Part shown: piece after piece, positions 14,811 through 24,200 of the stretch
How positions within the stretch are numbered: position 1 is the stretch's first letter
Layout: each line of letters begins with the position of its first letter
Assembly: GCA_964592375.1 (NCBI GenBank)
Contig: CAZQDP010000031.1
Location: 1-25,652 of the forward strand
From: CAZQDP01 sp964592375
Lineage (GTDB): Bacteria; Bacillota; Clostridia; RUG12999
Direction: 5' to 3'
DNA length: 25,652 bases
Notes under the pieces: model-generated
Databases searched by the model: none
Seen by the model: the letters and a program-made list of their open reading frames with translations, nothing else
What the model was told of the DNA's origin: nothing
Made by a program: the position numbers and the translations under genes

Positions 14811-16391
14811 ATGATAAACAATAAAAAATCGGGGATATTAAAAGGAGCACTCATTCTAACCATTGCAGGAATGGTGACCAAATGCTTAGGATTTGTGTTT
14901 CGGATTTATTTATCCGGCAAAATAGGTGCGCAAGGGATGGGGCTTTATCAGCTTATCATCCCTTTATATATGCTAATGGGTACCGTGACTGCTTCCGGAA
15001 TATCCATTGCCGTATCCAAAATGGTAGCGGAGGAAGTTGCAAAAAGGCAGGATGGCAATGCGAGAAGGGTACTTCGGGTATCCATGAGCATGACTGCCGT
15101 CCTGGGATGTGCTGTGGGAATTTTTGTTTTTTTCTTTGCCGAGTTTATCGGGGAGCAGATTTTAAGGGAGCCTCAGGCCACATTATCCATTTTATATTTG
15201 GCGCCTTGCGTTCCTTTTATGGCAGTTTGCGCTTGTCTTCATGGATACTATTTGGGTCTTGGTGAAATGGAAAAGCCGGCGCTCACTCAGGTTCTGGAGC
15301 AGTGCGCCCGAATGCTCATCATTTATTTTATCATCGGATTTTGGACTCAAAAAGGGCTTTCCTATGCCTGCGCCGCCGCAGTACTTGGCATTACAGCAGG
15401 CGAGGTAATCGCTTGCATTTATATCTATATTCTTTACCGAAGGGGTCTTCAAAAAAAGCAAAAAAGGCAAAAGCCTGCAATTTCACTTATCCATTGCGCC
15501 GGAGGCATTTTGGCAATTGCATTGCCGATTACAGCTAGCCGTACGGTCAGTGCCGCACTACATATGGCAGAGAATATCCTCATTCCTGGTCAACTACAGC
15601 GCTATGGGCTCACTCATGCACAGGCCATGAGCACCTTTGGAATGCTAAAAGGCATGGTCATACCTCTTCTGTTTTTCCCTTCTGCACTGCTTACCTCCCT
15701 TGCAGTTTCGCTGGTGCCTGCTGTGTCGCAGGCCAGTGCTACCGGAGATCGAGGGCAAATGTATCCTACCATTTCAAAGTCACTTCGCTTTGCAATTCTC
15801 ACCGGATTTTTGGTGGTCTGCATTTTTTTAACCTTTTCCTATGAGCTTGGCAACGCCATCTACAAAAGTAGCGAGGTAGGACAGATGCTAAGCGCATACT
15901 CCTTTATCTGCCCATTTATTTATGTGGAATTCATTGTTGCAGGCATATTAAATGGTTTGGGAGAGCAAATGACCATTTTTAAAAACAGCTTGATTGAATC
16001 TGCAATTTCGCTTATCTTTGTCATATTTTTGATCCCAATATTTGGATTTTGGGCATACTTGCTCGGGATTTCCATTGGCGCCGTCATCAATGTCTGCCTC
16101 AATTTCCATCGCCTCTTGTGCAAGACTTGCTTGGTATTTGATTATAAAAATTGGATATTAAGGCCTGCTTTGGCAGCCGCTCTCGCTGGAGCCTGCTGTT
16201 ATGCCATTGGCAGGACGGTTATCTTTCCGCATTTTTCTCTTGGGGCCGGAGTTTTCCTTGCAATGAGTATGCTATCTTTGCTCTATCTTCTTTTTCTGTG
16301 CCTACTCGGCAGCATTAAAAAGTCGGAATTCTGGTGGATTTGGGCGCGCTTTTCCAAAAGCAGGGTTCATGCAAAGAGGGAAGCAAGGTAA
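14811..16391 (+). CDS. SpoVB/MurJ-like polysaccharide flippase (MOP superfamily)
   Basis: This 526-residue integral membrane protein has about 12-14 hydrophobic helices throughout. Its start, GILKGALILTIAGMVTKCLGF followed closely by FRIYLSGKIGAQGMGLYQLI, is typical of SpoVB and related lipid-linked oligosaccharide flippases of Firmicutes. SpoVB is needed for spore cortex formation; paralogues act in vegetative wall or polysaccharide export, so the exact role is open. Length matches SpoVB (about 520). The ATG at 14811 follows AGGTG by 6 nt; the GTG three codons upstream is part of that site. It is 60 nt after nspC without an evident promoter, so it may be co-transcribed. The tail is basic (SKSRVHAKREAR). 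Confidence 0.9.
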   Translation: MINNKKSGILKGALILTIAGMVTKCLGFVFRIYLSGKIGAQGMGLYQLIIPLYMLMGTVTASGISIAVSKMVAEEVAKRQDGNARRVLRVSMSMTAVLGCAVGIFVFFFAEFIGEQILREPQATLSILYLAPCVPFMAVCACLHGYYLGLGEMEKPALTQVLEQCARMLIIYFIIGFWTQKGLSYACAAAVLGITAGEVIACIYIYILYRRGLQKKQKRQKPAISLIHCAGGILAIALPITASRTVSAALHMAENILIPGQLQRYGLTHAQAMSTFGMLKGMVIPLLFFPSALLTSLAVSLVPAVSQASATGDRGQMYPTISKSLRFAILTGFLVVCIFLTFSYELGNAIYKSSEVGQMLSAYSFICPFIYVEFIVAGILNGLGEQMTIFKNSLIESAISLIFVIFLIPIFGFWAYLLGISIGAVINVCLNFHRLLCKTCLVFDYKNWILRPALAAALAGACCYAIGRTVIFPHFSLGAGVFLAMSMLSLLYLLFLCLLGSIKKSEFWWIWARFSKSRVHAKREAR

Positions 16392-16451
16392 TGTGCACAA
16401 AAACAGAAACGAATTTATAGCACAATGCCAATGGTAATCAAGGGATGCAGA

Positions 16452-16460
16452 TGATATAAT
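16452..16460 (+). promoter_or_regulatory. Extended -10 promoter of the first beta-helix gene
   Basis: TGATATAAT (16452-16460) is a perfect extended -10 element 73 nt before the ATG. The -35 region (TGGTAA, 16432-16437) is weak. The leader is AT-rich and ends with the AGGGGG ribosome site. Confidence 0.55.
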
Positions 16461-16533
16461 AAATATATAATTATATTTTTTTATAAGCAAGGATTTGTGG
16501 TGCATAAACATACAGAAAATAGGGGGAAAACCA

Positions 16534-19500
16534 ATGAGACGAAAAACAATGGCAATCATCATGGCAATGCTGATTGCTTTTTCCATCGGCACATTCGGAG
16601 CAGTAGCACCGGGCGGCATTTCCATTGGCGGCACGAATGTCATGGGCGATGGCGCCGGCTTTGTGGGCTATGTATCTTTGTCCGGGGATATTGTGACCAT
16701 AACCGCAACGCTGCGTGGCCCCATCTATGGGCTGAGCTGTGCCAAGTTTGGCGTGAAATATAATAAGGACAAGGTAGAGGTCATCGCCGTTGAAGAACAG
16801 CCTTTTATTCCATCGCCCAGTCCGATTTCTCCCACACCAACACCTCCCGTTATCTATCAAAACAGCGGCTTTATGACCGTATCGGCAATTGACGGATATG
16901 CATCCTACACCAATTTGCCTGCCGGCATGACAAGGAGCCTGAAATATTTAAATGCACAAATGATGAACACCTGGTGCTATGCATCGGTGGGCATGGAAAA
17001 AATATCTGAACGATACGAAAATATTGACTATAGCCCATCGGCAGGCTTAGCGTTTACCGCGGCCATGAAGTTTAGAATAAAAGCAGGATCCTTGGCGGAT
17101 ATTTCGTCTATCAAGAGCTATTTTACACTTTCAGGGGATGTATCTGCGCCCACACTCATGGAGGCCGGCGGCAAAAAGCTCATTGCCGTAGCGGCAAATT
17201 TTGCAGATGCCTATGTGGTTCCGGCCATTGCGCACCTTGATTATACTGCCATCGTAGCAGGAGATGCAACGCCTGCACCGGACGCGTCTATTGCAAATCC
17301 CACAAGAAAGGCGTCGCCTGCAAGCAGTGCCACCTTTATTGCCAAAGATACGATGGAGAGCGGCACCCCTGCTGGTGCGATATCTCTGCCGGGGGATGGC
17401 CCAAATGCCCTGAAGGTATATGGCACAGACAATCGCTTTTTGTATCTAAATCATATATATACAACTGCGGCCCCGCGAATTTCATATCCATTTGCATCGC
17501 CGGCCTCCGGGCCTTTCACCATAGAATTTGACTATTTGCCCGTTGCAGAGGCCACCGGTAGCATTGCACTGACCATCAGTGGGAAAGATAATAATGGCAC
17601 GAGCAGTGAAAAGTGGTATGTCAATATGAGCATTAGTAAATCGGTCATCATGAATATGACTGGAAATATGGCAGGCAATAGCGGAACAGTATTTTCCTCT
17701 GCGAATTTAGATAGCGATATGTTGGCGGGTTCGCCCGTTGCCAGGTATAGGGTTTGCGTGTATGTAAAGCCGGAGGAGCAGGCTTATGATATTTATGTGG
17801 ATGATATCAAGGTATCCACTGCCTCCTATGAATACCGCCACAAAGGCGTTCTGGCATCCACCGCTTCGCCGGATTATCCGCCGGTGGGAGAGGTCAAGTT
17901 TACGTCCCTAGCAATTTCAACCTCAAGCGCAGCTGCTACCTATAAGGCAGGCTTTGACAATATCATGGCATATGGTGGCGCCCCCGAGCTGAATATTTAT
18001 GAGGCAACGAAGTATTATGTGTCGCCCGAAGGAAACGATTCCAATCCGGGAACCATAGACAAACCGTTTTTATCCATGGAAAGAGCCCACCGAGTGGTTC
18101 GCGCATTTAATTCAAATATGACGCAGGATATCATTGTATACGTTTCACAAGGGGATTATTATGTTGATGCAACTATGCAGTTTGGCATTGCAGATTCAGG
18201 GACAAACGGGCATAAAATTATCTATAAGAATAAGGATGCAATAGGAAGCGCACGGATAATTGGCGGCAAAAAGCTTTCAGGGTGGGAACAAATGCCGGGA
18301 AGCAATGTGTATCGGGTGAACGTCGGCACAGGCAAAGGCGTTGAAACGCTGTATGAAAATGAAAAAATAGCAAGGGTGGCAAGAACGCCAAACTATAAGC
18401 AGGAGTCTGCCTATCCCTCGCAGCTTGGTGAATACTTTATTTCCCAGTCCGGTGATGCGGAAGGCACCTATCTTCAGTATTACCCAAATCAAATAAACCC
18501 TGCAGGCTGGACCATCACGGGCAATGCCAAAATCGTATGGTGGGGCCAAAAGGGTTATCAAGACTGGGGGCTGGGTTATAAGACAATCGGTTCCATTGAT
18601 TCGGATATGTCAAATAGAAAGATATACTTTTCTACGCCATATGCATATGGGGCAGGACAGGGAGACAGATATTATATAGAAGGAATTTATGAGCTGCTGG
18701 ATGCACCGGGCGAGCTATTTTATGATGCAGCGGATGGCATGCTTTATTATTGGCCGATGGACGGCAACCCCAACAGTAGCGAGATTATTCTCCCTGAAGT
18801 GAACGACATCATCAAAGTAGCGGGGGATGCGGTTGGCGTGCAGGCGCATGATATTTCGTTTGAAGGATTGTATTTTTACGGAACCAAGAAGGTGAACAGT
18901 TCATCTAGCGGTGCAGGCATTGTACTTACCCATACAAATCATATCAATATTACAAACTGTCATTTTAAGAACTTGGGTGGTTTTGGCGTTAAAATAGCAG
19001 ATGACAATGAATACAACAAGGTAACCGGCTGCTGGGTAGAACACTGCGGAGCGGGAGGCATTTGGATTTCCAATGGGTTAAACCGCACCCTATATCCGGA
19101 TAATAAGAGCCAATACCACGAGGTATCAAATTGCAAGATCCACGATCTGACCGAGCTAAACTGTGAAGCAACCTTCAATGGTGGCGTTGTGCTTTGGGAT
19201 ACGAAAGACTGTGTGGTTAAAAACTGCGAAATATATAATGCGGCAAGGTATGCCATCTCTTTAAGAGGCCATTACTCCACGCAAAACAACCCGACTCCCG
19301 ATAATCTGAAGCATTATGCAGTGGGCAATCGATATGAATATATCAAAATATACAATTGCGGCACCGACAGTGGAGACATGGGAGCACTGCATGCGGCGCA
19401 TTGTAATAAGACAGATGAGCTCAATATCAATTATTGGAATCAAATTACAATCGACAGTATCCATGCAAATCCCTCCACGCAGGATATAAAGCCAAACGGA

Positions 19501-21156
19501 ATATTCCTTGATCATCCCAATTCTTGCGAAAATCAGAGTTTATCCAATATTAATATCACCAATACCCAAGGTAATCCATATCGGACAAATAAAAATCCAA
19601 AGCAGACCTTAGTGAATGTCAGCTGGAACGCAGGTTTTGTAGACGCCAATATGGAATATGCAAAAATCGGGCTTACCTCGTCTTTTCCTTCTGCGTATGG
19701 CACCTCCACCACGCCGGCAATTACACCTGAGCCAACAAGCCTGCCGGGTGAAATTGTGGTAGACAACAGTAGCGTAGGGTATACCGAAACGGGCGCTGGC
19801 TGGGTACCCTCTTCTATAGGCAACACCATCAACGGCGGTGCGCGCTATAACATTTCTAAAAGTGCAACGCAAAGTGCAAAATGGACACCCGCCATTGTAA
19901 ATAGCGGTTTATATGATGTCTATGTATGGAAATTCGGGACGGATGCTGCGGCAAACCCAGCTGCAAAATACACAATTAATTCTGCCGGCGGGCAGGTAGT
20001 GTATTATATCAATCAAAGGGCCAATTCCGGCTGCTGGGAAAAAATCGGAAGCTATTATTTTTTATCTGGCACTTCGGGCAATGTGACCTTGACCTGCGAT
20101 GTTCCCAATTATGTACCTACCGGCGCGGTGAGAGCAGACGCAGTAAAATTTGTACCTGTTCTCCCTGCGGATGCACAGGGCTACTGGGCGCTCAATGAAG
20201 GCAGTGGCGCAGTTGCAACAGATGGGACAACAAACGCGCTTACCGGAACGCTCATCGGAAGTCCGGTTTATCAGCAAAGCAGCAGGCAGGGAGCAGGCCT
20301 CATTTTTGATGGCATTGATGATGCGGTGCAGGTAGCGGACAACGATAAAATAGAAATGGGAACAGGAGACTTCTCCATTTCCATGTGGTTTAAAAGAGAA
20401 GCAAATACCACTCCAAATCTGCGTCTGATTTCAAAAGGTGCCGAAAGCGAAACGGATATAGGCTATGCCCTGGAGGGATCGGATACCTCCATCACTGCCA
20501 TGGTAAGTGACGGCACGAAGAGAAGAGCTGCAGTGGGCGCGCATAGTGGCACCGGAAAATGGAACCATGTGGTAGCACAGTATGACAGAGATGGCATGCT
20601 TTCCCTCTATGTCAACGGCAAGTGCGAAGATGCCATATATATTGGCGACTTATCCCAAGGCGGCATTATCAATAGCAAAAATCTGATGATTGGCAGAGGC
20701 GGCAGTGCCGGTGCATCATGCTGGGGAGGAGAAATTGACGAGGTGCGCGTCTATCAAAGAAAGCTCACCTTCAGAGAAATCACTTCCTTGTATACGCTTG
20801 GCAGTGCAAAGGATGTAGATGTCTTCATTGGTCAGAACATCTCCTTGTATCAAAGCAATCAAGAGCTGTCCGCCATTCCCCAGAGCGAGGGACAGGTCAA
20901 GGTTAAAACAACCTACACAAATGGTTCTTCAAAAAGCAAGCTAGCAACACTATTTGTGGTGGTAAAAAAGGATAACCGCCTGCTTAGCGTCAAGGCAGTT
21001 GAAAAAACCTTTGGGGCAGATGAAACATACACATTTGACCATACCATTGATATACCGGCATACAGCAGTGCGCCTTCGCTAAGCATCCAGTGTATGCTGT
21101 GGGACGGCGCAGAAGCGCTTATGCCAATAACAACGCCGCTCATGCTCAGCAGGTAA
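16534..21156 (+). CDS. Giant secreted GH141-like beta-helix protein, copy A
   Basis: A 1540-residue exported protein. In order: signal peptide (1-24); cohesin-like beta domain (about 27-242, VTITATLRG, KYNKDKVEV, AAMKFRIKAG) with a Ser/Pro/Thr stretch inside it at about 93-106; concanavalin-like domain (269-486, IEFDYLP, YDIYVDDIKV); right-handed beta-helix (494-1053) starting YYVSPEGNDSNPG...KPFLSMERA, the usual opening of GH141-like proteins, with helix rungs such as INITNCHF and VVKNCEIY; linker (1056-1073); golvesin-type module (1073-1208, DNSSVGYTETG, WTPAIVNSGLYDVYVW); LamG domain (1214-1426); and an Ig-like C-terminal domain. Known GH141 enzymes include an alpha-L-fucosidase and a xylanase; the substrate here is undetermined. 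ATG 16534 follows AGGGGG by 7-8 nt. No sortase, SLH or dockerin anchor is seen. Confidence 0.88.
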   Translation: MRRKTMAIIMAMLIAFSIGTFGAVAPGGISIGGTNVMGDGAGFVGYVSLSGDIVTITATLRGPIYGLSCAKFGVKYNKDKVEVIAVEEQPFIPSPSPISPTPTPPVIYQNSGFMTVSAIDGYASYTNLPAGMTRSLKYLNAQMMNTWCYASVGMEKISERYENIDYSPSAGLAFTAAMKFRIKAGSLADISSIKSYFTLSGDVSAPTLMEAGGKKLIAVAANFADAYVVPAIAHLDYTAIVAGDATPAPDASIANPTRKASPASSATFIAKDTMESGTPAGAISLPGDGPNALKVYGTDNRFLYLNHIYTTAAPRISYPFASPASGPFTIEFDYLPVAEATGSIALTISGKDNNGTSSEKWYVNMSISKSVIMNMTGNMAGNSGTVFSSANLDSDMLAGSPVARYRVCVYVKPEEQAYDIYVDDIKVSTASYEYRHKGVLASTASPDYPPVGEVKFTSLAISTSSAAATYKAGFDNIMAYGGAPELNIYEATKYYVSPEGNDSNPGTIDKPFLSMERAHRVVRAFNSNMTQDIIVYVSQGDYYVDATMQFGIADSGTNGHKIIYKNKDAIGSARIIGGKKLSGWEQMPGSNVYRVNVGTGKGVETLYENEKIARVARTPNYKQESAYPSQLGEYFISQSGDAEGTYLQYYPNQINPAGWTITGNAKIVWWGQKGYQDWGLGYKTIGSIDSDMSNRKIYFSTPYAYGAGQGDRYYIEGIYELLDAPGELFYDAADGMLYYWPMDGNPNSSEIILPEVNDIIKVAGDAVGVQAHDISFEGLYFYGTKKVNSSSSGAGIVLTHTNHINITNCHFKNLGGFGVKIADDNEYNKVTGCWVEHCGAGGIWISNGLNRTLYPDNKSQYHEVSNCKIHDLTELNCEATFNGGVVLWDTKDCVVKNCEIYNAARYAISLRGHYSTQNNPTPDNLKHYAVGNRYEYIKIYNCGTDSGDMGALHAAHCNKTDELNINYWNQITIDSIHANPSTQDIKPNGIFLDHPNSCENQSLSNINITNTQGNPYRTNKNPKQTLVNVSWNAGFVDANMEYAKIGLTSSFPSAYGTSTTPAITPEPTSLPGEIVVDNSSVGYTETGAGWVPSSIGNTINGGARYNISKSATQSAKWTPAIVNSGLYDVYVWKFGTDAAANPAAKYTINSAGGQVVYYINQRANSGCWEKIGSYYFLSGTSGNVTLTCDVPNYVPTGAVRADAVKFVPVLPADAQGYWALNEGSGAVATDGTTNALTGTLIGSPVYQQSSRQGAGLIFDGIDDAVQVADNDKIEMGTGDFSISMWFKREANTTPNLRLISKGAESETDIGYALEGSDTSITAMVSDGTKRRAAVGAHSGTGKWNHVVAQYDRDGMLSLYVNGKCEDAIYIGDLSQGGIINSKNLMIGRGGSAGASCWGGEIDEVRVYQRKLTFREITSLYTLGSAKDVDVFIGQNISLYQSNQELSAIPQSEGQVKVKTTYTNGSSKSKLATLFVVVKKDNRLLSVKAVEKTFGADETYTFDHTIDIPAYSSAPSLSIQCMLWDGAEALMPITTPLMLSR
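17164..18088 (+). repeat. 925-bp identical block, copy 1
   Basis: Compared base by base with 21901-22825, I find no difference over 925 bp. The block covers codons 211-519 of copy A: end of the cohesin-like domain, the whole concanavalin-like domain and the start of the beta-helix. DNA immediately on both sides has diverged, apart from a further short near-identical stretch just upstream. Confidence 0.95.
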
Positions 21157-21270
21157 ATGGTAGGTGTGAATGCTTTCAGGTAACAGATGATGGATAAAAT
21201 GAGATAAAATATATGCTTATGTGAAATAGTCAACACAGGCGTAAATATTTTTATGGTAGGGGGAAAACCT

Positions 21271-24200
21271 ATGAGACGAAAAATAACCGCAATCATGATG
21301 GCAATGCTGCTTGCGTTTCCCATCGGCACATTCGGAGCAGTAGCGCCGGGCGGAATTTCCATTGGTGGCACGAATGTCATGGGCGATGGTGCCGGCTTTG
21401 TGGGCTATGTATCGGTGTCCGGAGATATTGTAACCATTACCGCAACGCTACGTGGCCCGATCTATGGGCTGAGCTGTGCCAAGTTTGGCGTGAAATACAA
21501 CAAGGACAAGGTGGAAGTGGTAGCAGCTTCAGCACAGCCTATATTCCCCACACCCAGTCCGATATCTCCCACACCAACACCTCCCGTCACCTATCAAAAC
21601 AGTGGATTTATGTCCTCTTCAAGTGTGGACTTCTATGCTAGCTACACCAATATTCCAGGTGGCATGATGCGGCATTTGAAATATTTAAATGCTCAAATGA
21701 TGACTACGTGGTGTTATGCAGCGGTGGGGATAGAAAAAATATCTGATCGTTATGAAAATGTGAGTTACAGTCCAGCAGCAGGCTCAGCGTTTTCTGCTAC
21801 CATGAAATTCAGAATCAAGGCGGGAGTAGCTTCTGACCTCCCATCACTGAAGAGCTATTTTACACTTTCAGGGGATGTATCTGCGCCAACGCTGATTGAA
21901 GCCGGCGGCAAAAAGCTCATTGCCGTAGCGGCAAATTTTGCAGATGCCTATGTGGTTCCGGCCATTGCGCACCTTGATTATACTGCCATCGTAGCAGGAG
22001 ATGCAACGCCTGCACCGGACGCGTCTATTGCAAATCCCACAAGAAAGGCGTCGCCTGCAAGCAGTGCCACCTTTATTGCCAAAGATACGATGGAGAGCGG
22101 CACCCCTGCTGGTGCGATATCTCTGCCGGGGGATGGCCCAAATGCCCTGAAGGTATATGGCACAGACAATCGCTTTTTGTATCTAAATCATATATATACA
22201 ACTGCGGCCCCGCGAATTTCATATCCATTTGCATCGCCGGCCTCCGGGCCTTTCACCATAGAATTTGACTATTTGCCCGTTGCAGAGGCCACCGGTAGCA
22301 TTGCACTGACCATCAGTGGGAAAGATAATAATGGCACGAGCAGTGAAAAGTGGTATGTCAATATGAGCATTAGTAAATCGGTCATCATGAATATGACTGG
22401 AAATATGGCAGGCAATAGCGGAACAGTATTTTCCTCTGCGAATTTAGATAGCGATATGTTGGCGGGTTCGCCCGTTGCCAGGTATAGGGTTTGCGTGTAT
22501 GTAAAGCCGGAGGAGCAGGCTTATGATATTTATGTGGATGATATCAAGGTATCCACTGCCTCCTATGAATACCGCCACAAAGGCGTTCTGGCATCCACCG
22601 CTTCGCCGGATTATCCGCCGGTGGGAGAGGTCAAGTTTACGTCCCTAGCAATTTCAACCTCAAGCGCAGCTGCTACCTATAAGGCAGGCTTTGACAATAT
22701 CATGGCATATGGTGGCGCCCCCGAGCTGAATATTTATGAGGCAACGAAGTATTATGTGTCGCCCGAAGGAAACGATTCCAATCCGGGAACCATAGACAAA
22801 CCGTTTTTATCCATGGAAAGAGCCCGCCGAGTGGTCAGTACCATGAATTCAAATATGACCCAGGACATTACAGTTTATCTCGCACAGGGGGATTATTTTA
22901 TTCAGTCCGCCATGCAATTTGATACAATGGATTCGGGCACAAACGGGCACAAAATTATCTATAAGAATAAGGATGCCTTAGGCAGTGCACGCCTCATCGG
23001 CGGGCAAAACCTTTCGGGCTTCTCGCAGGTGGATGGATCGCATATTTATAAGGTGAATGTCGGCACAGGCCTTACGATTAGCAATCTTTATGAAAATGAA
23101 AAAGTGGCACGGGTTGCAAGGCATCCCAATGTGCGAAAGGACAAAGACTATCCTGGTTACCTCGGCGATTATTTGCTTTCTGAGTCCGGTGATGCTACCG
23201 GTGGAACATTCATAAAGTATTTTGAAAACACAATAAGTCCTGCAAGCTGGACGCTGACGGGTGCGGCAAGAATTGTATGGTGGTTATATGGAGGATATCC
23301 CGACTGGGGGCAGAATGTCCGGCAAATTTCTTCGATCGATCCCGCTACCAGAACAATTAATTTTTCATCGCCCGATTCCGTGGGTCTTACAAAGGATAAA
23401 GATAGGTTCTACATCGAAAATGTATACGAGCTGATGGATGCACCGGGTGAGTTTTTCTATGATTCCGCCACCGGATGGCTGTACTATTATCCGATGGATG
23501 GCAATCCTGCGGGCAGCACCATACTTCTTCCAAAAACAAGGGACATTATCAAGGTAACCGGCTCTGCCGTTGGAACGCAAGCCCATGATATTGTATTTGA
23601 AGGCTTGTACCTCTACGGCACCATGATGGATACGGGAAGCAGCATAACCGGCGCGGGCATCATACTGAATCACACGAACAATATTGACATTACCAATTGC
23701 CATTTCAAAAATATGGGCGGCCATGCCATTAAAATGGCAGACGATAATGAGCACAACACGGTAACCGGCTGCTGGATTGAGCATACGGGATTGGGCGGCA
23801 TTTGGATATACAATAATCTCAACAGAGAAAGCTACCCCAATAACAAGAGCAGCTACCACCTTGTGAGCAATAACAAAATCCACGATATCAATGACCTATA
23901 TACCAATGCCGTAGCGAACGGCGGCGTAACCATTTGGGACACCAATCACTGCGAGGTGTCCTACTGTGAAATCTTCAACTCGGCACGGTATGCCATATCA
24001 CTTCGTGGGCATTACTCCACGCAAAATAATCCCACGCCGGACAATATGAAGCACTATGCGGTGGACAATACCTTTCAGTATATCAAAATATACAACTGCG
24101 GAACAGACAGCGGCGACATGGGCGCCCTGCATGCGGCGCACTGCAACAAGACCGGCGAGGCAAACATCAACTATTGGAACCAAATTACCATTGATAATGT

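Noticed and set aside
17241..17432. A 63-codon minus-strand open frame repeated identically at 21978-22169
   Set aside because: It is the antisense of the identical 925-bp block within two long genuine genes; its duplication is explained by that block and it has no ribosome site or domain.
17164..22825. Mobile element as the cause of the duplicated block
   Set aside because: No terminal inverted repeats, target duplications or transposase were seen at the block edges, and the block stays in frame at the same codon positions in both genes.
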